Positions 28,569 through 35,007 of a stretch of DNA of 35,007 nucleotides are shown here, one piece after another. How positions within the stretch are numbered: the stretch's first letter is position 1; each line of letters starts with the position of its first letter. Under the pieces are notes generated by a model. The model ran no database searches, was not told the DNA's origin, and saw only the letters and a program-made list of their open reading frames with translations. Source of the DNA: Rhodoferax sp. (GTDB taxonomy: Bacteria > Pseudomonadota > Gammaproteobacteria > Burkholderiales > Burkholderiaceae_C); NCBI GenBank assembly GCA_030685025.1, contig JAUXWC010000023.1, positions 1 to 35,007 on the forward strand, given 5' to 3'. The position numbers and the translations under genes were made by a program.

Positions 28569-28775
28569 TTACTTGGTGGGCTGTTCAGCTTTTTGCTTCT
28601 CGACAAGAATCGTCTTGGCGCGAGCAATATCGCGGCGCGTGGAGCGCAGCGTAGCCGTGTTGTTGAGTTGTTGCGTGGCCTTTTGCATGCGCAGGCCGAA
28701 GTGGGCTTTTTGCAGTGCCTTGACTTCAGCTTGCACACCGGCGACGTCTTTCTGGCGCAGTTCAGTAGTTTTCAT
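28569..28775 (-). CDS. rpmC: 50S ribosomal protein L29
   Basis: A 68-residue, two-helix protein at the exit of the peptide tunnel. [18 protein letters not shown] is the typical start, with the conserved basic [17 protein letters not shown] / [11 protein letters not shown] helices. It sits between rplP and rpsQ in the conserved order, 10 to 15 bases from each. Confidence 0.96.
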   Translation of the reverse strand: MKTTELRQKDVAGVQAEVKALQKAHFGLRMQKATQQLNNTATLRSTRRDIARAKTILVEKQKAEQPTK

Positions 28776-28790
28776 AACTTGTTCTCCTGA

Positions 28791-29207
28791 TCACTGGCCA
28801 AGCATGCGCGCGACGAAGGTCGTGCGCAGCGGCAGCTTGGCGGCTGCCAAACGAAACGCCTCACGCGCCAACTCCTCAGACACACCCACAATTTCAAACA
28901 CAATCTTGCCGGGTTGAATCTCAGCCACGTAATACTCGGGGTTGCCCTTGCCGTTACCCATGCGAACCTCTGCAGGCTTCTGGGAAATTGGTTTATCAGG
29001 GAACACGCGAATCCAGATTCGGCCGCCACGCTTGACGTGACGGGAGATCGCACGCCGTGCGGCCTCAATCTGGCGGGCGGTCAAACGACCACGGTCCGTG
29101 CACTTCAAGCCAAAATCACCGAACGCGACCGAGCTACCCCGGGTGGCGACGCCAGTGTTACGGCCTTTTTGCTCTTTGCGGTACTTGCGACGAGCGGGTT
29201 GCAACAT
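28791..29207 (-). CDS. rplP: 50S ribosomal protein L16
   Basis: A 138-residue protein at the A-site side of the 50S subunit. [19 protein letters not shown] is the canonical start, with [20 protein letters not shown] in the middle and EEVAR-like [16 protein letters not shown] towards the end. The start ATG follows the rpsC stop by 2 bases. Confidence 0.97.
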   Translation of the reverse strand: MLQPARRKYRKEQKGRNTGVATRGSSVAFGDFGLKCTDRGRLTARQIEAARRAISRHVKRGGRIWIRVFPDKPISQKPAEVRMGNGKGNPEYYVAEIQPGKIVFEIVGVSEELAREAFRLAAAKLPLRTTFVARMLGQ

Positions 29208-29209
29208 AG

Positions 29210-30109
29210 TTATTCTCCTTTACCGTCAGCTGCTGCAGCTGGCGCGGCTACCTTGCGGACGCGCTTAACGGCGGGTTTGTTGGCATCGGCACCAATGGCC
29301 TCAGCAGGTTTGTCGCTGCCATCGGCCGGTGCCGCATTGCTGCCTGCCGGACGACGCACTGCGCCGCGCGGGGCGGGACGATCGGAGCCTGGACGGGCAC
29401 CACCGCGATCATCGCGACGGGGGCCACGTGGGCGACGCTCTTCATCAGCACGGGACTCGACGGCGGCGGGCAGATCGTTACGACCCAAGGTATCACCCTT
29501 GTAGACCCAAACTTTCACGCCAATAATGCCGTAGGTAGTCTTGGCTTCAGAGGTGCCGTAGTCGATATCAGCGCGCAGTGTGTGGAGTGGCACGCGACCT
29601 TCGCGGTACCACTCGCAACGCGCGATCTCGATACCGTTGAGACGGCCCGACGACATGATCTTGATGCCCAGGGCACCCAGACGCATGGCGTTTTGCATGG
29701 CGCGCTTCATGGCACGACGGAACATGATCCGCTTTTCCAATTGCTGCGTAATGCTGTCGGCGATCAACTTGGCATCGATTTCGGGCTTGCGCACTTCTTC
29801 GATGTTGACGGCAACCGGCACACCAAGCTGTTTGCCCAAGTCTCGCTTCAGGTTCTCGATGTCCTCGCCTTTTTTGCCGATCACCACGCCCGGGCGTGCC
29901 GAGAAAATCGTGATGCGGGCGTTCTTGGCGGGACGCTCGATCAGAATGCGCGATACCGAGGCGTTTTTCAGTTTGGCCTTCAGGTACTCGCGTACCTTGA
30001 TGTCTTCAGCCAGCATGCCCGCGAAATCGCGGTCATTGGCGTACCAACGCGAAGACCAGTTGCGGCTAATCGACAGACGAAAGCCGGTTGGGTGGATTTT
30101 TTGTCCCAT
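29210..30109 (-). CDS. rpsC: 30S ribosomal protein S3 with a long charged C-terminal extension
   Basis: A 299-residue protein at the mRNA entry of the 30S subunit. The N-terminal domain starts [12 protein letters not shown]; the KH domain shows [18 protein letters not shown] (G-K-K-G); the C-terminal domain ends GDTLGRND near residue 214. E. coli S3 is about 233 residues; here roughly 80 extra residues rich in R, D, P and A follow ([14 protein letters not shown], then A/K-rich [13 protein letters not shown]), probably disordered. The ATG at 30107-30109 is chosen as the universal MGQKIHP start; upstream in-frame codons run into the rplV spacer. Confidence 0.97.
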   Translation of the reverse strand: MGQKIHPTGFRLSISRNWSSRWYANDRDFAGMLAEDIKVREYLKAKLKNASVSRILIERPAKNARITIFSARPGVVIGKKGEDIENLKRDLGKQLGVPVAVNIEEVRKPEIDAKLIADSITQQLEKRIMFRRAMKRAMQNAMRLGALGIKIMSSGRLNGIEIARCEWYREGRVPLHTLRADIDYGTSEAKTTYGIIGVKVWVYKGDTLGRNDLPAAVESRADEERRPRGPRRDDRGGARPGSDRPAPRGAVRRPAGSNAAPADGSDKPAEAIGADANKPAVKRVRKVAAPAAAADGKGE

Positions 30110-30125
30110 ATCTTGCTGGCCTCTT

Positions 30126-30455
30126 TCAGTTACCAACCGTCACGTACACATGGCACGTGGGTTTTCTGATTTGATTACCGCGGCCTTTGGCACGGGCCGT
30201 GAAGCGGCGCAGCGAAGCGCCTTGCTCGACGTAGATGGTCTTGACCTTCAACTCGTCAATGTCGGCACCGTCATTGTGCTCGGCGTTGGCAATCGCGGAC
30301 TCGAGAACCTTCTTGATGATCACAGCGGCTTTTTTCTGCGTGAACTGCAAAATATTCAAGGCTTGGTCCACCTTCTTGCCGCGAATCAAATCCGCGACCA
30401 GACGGCCCTTATCGACCGACAAACGAACGCCACGAAGGGTTGCACGTGTTTCCAT
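30126..30455 (-). CDS. rplV: 50S ribosomal protein L22
   Basis: A 109-residue protein whose hairpin lines the peptide exit tunnel. [19 protein letters not shown] is the usual start, followed by [17 protein letters not shown] and the hairpin part [20 protein letters not shown]. The ATG at 30453-30455 was chosen because GGAGGT sits 4 bases upstream; a GTG six bases earlier would lie inside that ribosome site. Confidence 0.97.
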   Translation of the reverse strand: METRATLRGVRLSVDKGRLVADLIRGKKVDQALNILQFTQKKAAVIIKKVLESAIANAEHNDGADIDELKVKTIYVEQGASLRRFTARAKGRGNQIRKPTCHVYVTVGN

Positions 30456-30465
30456 GGTCACCTCC

Positions 30466-30744
30466 TTATTTCTTTGAGACTTTTTTGTCTGCAGGATGAC
30501 CCTTGAAAGTACGGGTCAGAGCGAACTCACCCAACTTATGGCCAACCATCTGATCGGTGATATAGACCGGCACGTGCTGTTTGCCGTTGTGCACGGCAAT
30601 GGTCAAGCCGATGAACTCGGGCAGGATCATGGAGCGGCGCGACCAAGTCTTAATCGGCTTTTTGTCTTTGGTAGTAACGGCCTTGTCGGCCTTGGCTACC
30701 AGATGATGGTCGACAAAGGGACCTTTTTTGAGAGAACGAGTCAT
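30466..30744 (-). CDS. rpsS: 30S ribosomal protein S19
   Basis: A 92-residue head protein of the 30S subunit. [15 protein letters not shown] is the canonical start, with [19 protein letters not shown] and [19 protein letters not shown]. It lies 10 bases from rplV and 11 bases from rplB in the conserved S10-operon order. Confidence 0.98.
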   Translation of the reverse strand: MTRSLKKGPFVDHHLVAKADKAVTTKDKKPIKTWSRRSMILPEFIGLTIAVHNGKQHVPVYITDQMVGHKLGEFALTRTFKGHPADKKVSKK

Positions 30745-30755
30745 GGACCTTCCCC

Positions 30756-31580
30756 TTACTTCTTGCGACGCGACACGATCATGACCTGCGTGCGCTTGTT
30801 GTTACGGGTACGGTAACCCTTGGTCAGGTTGCCCCAAGGATCGACTGGGTGACGGCCTTCGCCGGTCTTGCCCTCGCCACCGCCGTGCGGGTGGTCAACC
30901 GGGTTCATCACCACGCCGCGAACGGTTGGTCGGATACCCATCCAGCGCTTGACACCGGCCTTGCCGAGTCGGCGCAGACTATGCTCTTCATTGGCAACCT
31001 GGCCGATCGTGGCGCGGCAGTCAATGTGGATCTTGCGAACCTCGCCAGAGCGCATGCGGACCTGAGCATAGGTGCCTTCGCGCGCCAGCAGCGTTGCCGA
31101 TGCACCAGCCGAACGCACAACCTGCGCGCCCTTGCCCACCTGCAACTCGATGCAGTGAATGATGGAGCCCACGGGAATGTTGCGAATCGGCAAGGTATTG
31201 CCAACACGAATCGGGGCTTCGGCGCCATTCAGAATGGTCGCACCCACTTCCAGGCCACGGGGCGCAATGATGTACTTGCGTTCGCCGTCTGCGTAGCACA
31301 CCAGAGCGATATGCGCGGAACGGTTGGGGTCGTACTCAATGCGTTCAACCTTAGCTGGAATCGCATCCTTGTTGCGCACGAAGTCAACCACGCGGTAATG
31401 GTGCTTGTGTCCGCCGCCTTTGTGGCGAGTTGTGATGTGACCGTTGTTGTTGCGGCCGGCATGTTGAAACTGAGGTTCCAGCAACGGCGCAAAGGGCTCA
31501 CCCTTGTACAAATGGTCACGCGAAATCTTCACCACGCCACGACGGCCTGGTGAGGTTGGTTTCATCTTGATAACAGCCAT
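30756..31580 (-). CDS. rplB: 50S ribosomal protein L2
   Basis: A 274-residue protein needed for subunit joining and peptidyl-transferase activity. [18 protein letters not shown] is the start; [20 protein letters not shown] and the C-terminal [18 protein letters not shown], with the catalytically important histidine, are present. The reading frame starts 2 bases after the rplW stop. Confidence 0.98.
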   Translation of the reverse strand: MAVIKMKPTSPGRRGVVKISRDHLYKGEPFAPLLEPQFQHAGRNNNGHITTRHKGGGHKHHYRVVDFVRNKDAIPAKVERIEYDPNRSAHIALVCYADGERKYIIAPRGLEVGATILNGAEAPIRVGNTLPIRNIPVGSIIHCIELQVGKGAQVVRSAGASATLLAREGTYAQVRMRSGEVRKIHIDCRATIGQVANEEHSLRRLGKAGVKRWMGIRPTVRGVVMNPVDHPHGGGEGKTGEGRHPVDPWGNLTKGYRTRNNKRTQVMIVSRRKK

Positions 31581-31582
31581 GA

Positions 31583-31909
31583 TTACGCAGCCTCCCCGCC
31601 AAGGTTCAGCTCTTGACCCGGCTTGAGCGTCACGTAGGCCTTGCGAACATTGTCGCGACGACCCACAGACTTGCCAAAGCGCTTGGTCTTGCCCTTGGTG
31701 TTCACCACCGAGACACCTTTGACCTCAACCTTGAACATCAACTCCACCGCAGCCTTGATTTCATGCTTGGTAGCATCCTGCAGCACCTTGAACGTCACAG
31801 CATTGCTTTTCTCGGCAATCATCGTGGCCTTTTCAGACACGATGGGTGCGACCAGCACCTGCATCAGACGACCTTCTTCAAACTTTAAGTGTTGGGCAGC
31901 GTGGCTCAT
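31583..31909 (-). CDS. rplW: 50S ribosomal protein L23
   Basis: A 108-residue protein at the tunnel exit that docks trigger factor and [21 protein letters not shown] is the conserved core, followed by [19 protein letters not shown] and [14 protein letters not shown]. The first 15 residues ([15 protein letters not shown]) are an extension seen in some betaproteobacteria; a second ATG before QVLVAP is possible. The ATG at 31907-31909 overlaps the rplD stop (ATGA), supporting this start. Confidence 0.95.
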   Translation of the reverse strand: MSHAAQHLKFEEGRLMQVLVAPIVSEKATMIAEKSNAVTFKVLQDATKHEIKAAVELMFKVEVKGVSVVNTKGKTKRFGKSVGRRDNVRKAYVTLKPGQELNLGGEAA

Positions 31910-32526
31910 GCAAACATCTCCTTGAGTTTGTCCATGGCAGCCTTGGTCACCAATACCTTGCGGTAGTGCACCAACGACACCGGATCGGCGTAGCGCGGCT
32001 CAACCACAAGCACATTGACGAGATTGCGTGAGGCGAGGTAGAGGTTTTCATCCACTTCGTCGGCAATCACCATCACGGACTCAAGATTCATGGCCTTGAA
32101 CTTTGCCGCCAAAGGCTTGGTCTTGGGGGATTCAACCTTGAGGGAATCCACCACTGCCAAACGGCCTTCGCGAGCGAGCTGCGACAAGATCGAAGCCATA
32201 CCGGCACGGTACATCTTCTTGTTGATCTTGTGGCTGAAGTTTTCGTCAGGCATATTCGGGAAAATACGACCGCCTCCGCGCCACAACGGCGAGGACGTCA
32301 TACCGGCGCGCGCGCGGCCGGTTCCCTTTTGCTTGAATGGCTTCTTGGTGGAGTGCTTGACCTGTTCGCGGTCTTTCTGGGCACGAGTGCCCTGACGCGC
32401 GTTGGCCTGAAACGCCACCACAACCTGGTGCACCAGATCCTCGTTGTAGGCGCGGCCGAACACTGTCTCGGGCGCTTCAAACTTGGCGGTTGCCTGACCT
32501 TGATCATTCAGGAGTTCGAGCTGCAT
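31906..32526 (-). CDS. rplD: 50S ribosomal protein L4
   Basis: A 206-residue 23S rRNA-binding protein; in E. coli it also represses the S10 operon by binding its leader. [19 protein letters not shown] starts the chain; [19 protein letters not shown] and [19 protein letters not shown], the loop reaching into the tunnel, are present. Its ATG overlaps the rplC stop by one base (TAATG). Whether autoregulation exists here is unknown. Confidence 0.97.
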   Translation of the reverse strand: MQLELLNDQGQATAKFEAPETVFGRAYNEDLVHQVVVAFQANARQGTRAQKDREQVKHSTKKPFKQKGTGRARAGMTSSPLWRGGGRIFPNMPDENFSHKINKKMYRAGMASILSQLAREGRLAVVDSLKVESPKTKPLAAKFKAMNLESVMVIADEVDENLYLASRNLVNVLVVEPRYADPVSLVHYRKVLVTKAAMDKLKEMFA

Positions 32527-33212
32527 TAGTTCGCTCCTTTCGTGGCATCGTTCTTTGCCTTGACCTTGACGGCTGGACGAACCGTCACAAAACCGCCAGT
32601 CGAACCGGGAACCGCGCCCCGGATCAACAGCAGTTGACGCGCTTCGTCGATGCGAATCACATCCAGGTTTTGCGTAGTCACGATGTCGACACCGAGGTGA
32701 CCCGTCATGCGCTTGCCAGGGAACACACGCCCTGGATCCTGCGCCATACCAATCGAGCCTGGCACGTTGTGCGAACGGCTATTGCCGTGCGATGCGCGCT
32801 GGGAACTCATGTGGTGGCGTTTGATCGTGCCCGCATAACCCTTGCCGATGGTTGTGCCCTGCACGTCGACCTTCTGGCCGACCGCAAAAATGGCACTGAC
32901 CGGCAACACTGCGCCCGGCTGGTACTGACCAGCGGTATCCGCAGTGACGCGAAACTCTTGAATAACCTCACCAGCCTCAACGCCTGCTTTCGCAAGGTGG
33001 CCAGCGGCCGGCTTGGTGACGCGGGAAGCCCGACGCGAACCAAACGTTACCTGTAGGGCAACGTAGCCGTCATTCTCCTGGGTTTTGACCTGGGTCACTC
33101 GGTTGTTCGACACATCTACCACCGTGACGGGGACAGCATCCCCCTCTTCGGTGAATAGGCGCATCATGCCAACCTTGCGCCCCAGCAACCCTAAGCGATT
33201 GCTAAGACTCAT
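32526..33212 (-). CDS. rplC: 50S ribosomal protein L3
   Basis: A 228-residue protein near the peptidyl-transferase centre. The start [19 protein letters not shown] was chosen because GGAGAAAACA precedes the ATG at 33210-33212; upstream in-frame codons have no such site. The core [19 protein letters not shown] and [20 protein letters not shown], containing the glutamine that PrmB methylates in enteric bacteria, is present. An own promoter probably lies 115 bases upstream (33327-33355), so rplC and the genes after it can be transcribed independently of tuf-rpsJ. Confidence 0.97.
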   Translation of the reverse strand: MSLSNRLGLLGRKVGMMRLFTEEGDAVPVTVVDVSNNRVTQVKTQENDGYVALQVTFGSRRASRVTKPAAGHLAKAGVEAGEVIQEFRVTADTAGQYQPGAVLPVSAIFAVGQKVDVQGTTIGKGYAGTIKRHHMSSQRASHGNSRSHNVPGSIGMAQDPGRVFPGKRMTGHLGVDIVTTQNLDVIRIDEARQLLLIRGAVPGSTGGFVTVRPAVKVKAKNDATKGAN

Positions 33213-33292
33213 TGTTTTCTCCGTAACCCCCACCACCGCAACTTCAATTGGCTGCGGCGTTTTTCAATGGGGGACTGTTAATAAAACTCAAT

Positions 33293-33314
33293 GGGAAACG
33301 CCAAGGCATTTCCC
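33293..33314 (-). promoter_or_regulatory. Hairpin in the rplC leader
   Basis: GGGAAATGCC and GGCGTTTCCC (minus strand) form a 10-bp stem, including one G-U pair in RNA, with a 2-base gap that would open to a small loop. It falls just downstream of the proposed rplC promoter and about 80 bases before the start codon. It may be a regulatory leader element comparable in position to ribosomal protein leaders, which is inference. Confidence 0.5.
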
Positions 33315-33326
33315 ACAGAGCTTTCG

Positions 33327-33355
33327 ATTATATGCTGATCACTGTCGCCTGGCAA
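33327..33355 (-). promoter_or_regulatory. Near-consensus sigma70 promoter between rpsJ and rplC
   Basis: On the minus strand TTGCCA (33350-33355) and TATAAT (33327-33332) are separated by exactly 17 bp. It lies in a 213-bp gap that interrupts an otherwise tightly packed ribosomal operon, and it would give rplC-rpsQ their own transcript with a leader of about 108 bases. Confidence 0.75.
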
Positions 33356-33425
33356 GCCGCATTTGGGCGAGGCCCGTCAGAATATTCCGCAGGGCGTTGG
33401 ATGTCCAAGCAGCCCCGCGCGTCAA

Positions 33426-33740
33426 CTATTGAAGCTTGATCTCAACGTCAACACCTGCCGGCAAATCGAGCTTCATCAGGGCGTCAACAGTCTTGTCGGT
33501 CGGGTCGACAATGTCCATCAGGCGCTGATGCGTGCGGATTTCAAACTGATCACGACTGGTCTTGTTCACGTGGGGTGAACGCAAGATGTCAAAACGTTTC
33601 ATGCGTGTTGGCAAGGGCACGGGACCCTTGACAATGGCGCCAGTGCGTTTGGCGGTGTCCACGATCTCGGCGGCCGACTGGTCGATGAGTTTGTAGTCAA
33701 ACGCCTTCAGGCGGATGCGAATTTTCTGTTTGGTAGCCAT
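33426..33740 (-). CDS. rpsJ: 30S ribosomal protein S10 (NusE)
   Basis: A 104-residue protein of the 30S head that also works as NusE in antitermination. [18 protein letters not shown], then [17 protein letters not shown] and [15 protein letters not shown] are canonical. The ATG at 33738-33740 follows AAGGACAACC. It is 73 bases downstream of tuf, with a hairpin repeat in the gap, and 213 bases upstream of rplC. Confidence 0.98.
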   Translation of the reverse strand: MATKQKIRIRLKAFDYKLIDQSAAEIVDTAKRTGAIVKGPVPLPTRMKRFDILRSPHVNKTSRDQFEIRTHQRLMDIVDPTDKTVDALMKLDLPAGVDVEIKLQ

Positions 33741-33753
33741 GGTTGTCCTTAAT

Positions 33754-33804
33754 TAGTTGGGGACAGAGCTGGTGCGCTTCGCGTCACTGCGATCTGTCCC
33801 GCAA
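33754..33804. repeat. GGACAGA/TCTGTCC hairpin repeat, diverged copy 3
   Basis: The outer parts AGTTGGGGACAGAGC and TCTGTCCCGCAA match the ends of the 47-bp repeats at 13899 and 13966 almost exactly, while the core between them differs. The arms GGGACAGA and TCTGTCCC pair over 8 bp. It fills most of the tuf-rpsJ gap, so it is transcribed as part of the operon or serves as a partial terminator. Confidence 0.8.
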
Positions 33805-33813
33805 ACACATTGG

Positions 33814-35004
<1,191 letters not shown>

Positions 35005-35007
35005 TTT

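Overview
The window looks like a chromosomal segment of a betaproteobacterium, order Burkholderiales, most likely family Comamonadaceae (Rhodoferax/Polaromonas-like). This rests on the style of the ribosomal, GroEL, UvrA and Ssb proteins, the high GC content, the ssb-MFS/uvrA divergent pair and the EIIA-HPr-EI gene set. The genus is an inference; no 16S gene is present.

Layout. Positions 1-1568 hold a complete IS66-family insertion sequence that starts exactly at the window edge; its transposase gene is broken by one extra base. Beside it, at about 1609-1851, lie short ends of two older genes, one on each strand. Positions 1887-8830 on the minus strand hold an orphan ribbon-helix-helix gene and a compact six-gene unit: membrane-fusion protein, RND pump, DUF2892 membrane protein, OsmC-like protein, sulfide:quinone-oxidoreductase-like flavoprotein and a CsoR-family repressor. 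Two ATAC-N8-GTAT palindromes overlap the promoter of this unit and are good candidates for the operators of its own repressor. Next come ssb and an MFS gene (minus) opposite uvrA (plus). uvrA runs into a pair of identical 47-bp hairpin repeats shared with a convergent Bcr-type MFS/CopD-like pair.

The centre holds an OsmC-YcaO fusion gene and groES-groEL, which carry a perfect CIRCE operator, a sigma70/sigma32-like promoter and a leader hairpin. An 80-bp three-tier palindrome and a bidirectional terminator follow groEL. On the minus strand is a tightly overlapped MFS - EIIA(Man-type) - HPr - EI unit, which is the regulatory phosphotransferase set without a sugar permease. A divergent gene encodes a degenerate histidine-kinase/receiver-like protein. 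A cytochrome c' / cytochrome b561 divergent pair, a GNAT acetyltransferase and a Prx5-type peroxiredoxin follow.

The right end (28289-35004, minus) is tuf, rpsJ, rplC, rplD, rplW, rplB, rpsS, rplV, rpsC, rplP, rpmC, rpsQ. The run ends in a clear intrinsic terminator directly after rpsQ, so the spc genes (rplN onward) are not continued here. A near-consensus promoter with a hairpin leader lies between rpsJ and rplC. The most notable signals are the self-regulated flavoprotein/OsmC/RND operon with twin operators, the OsmC-YcaO fusion, the 80-bp palindrome after groEL and the dispersed GGACAGA hairpin repeat family.
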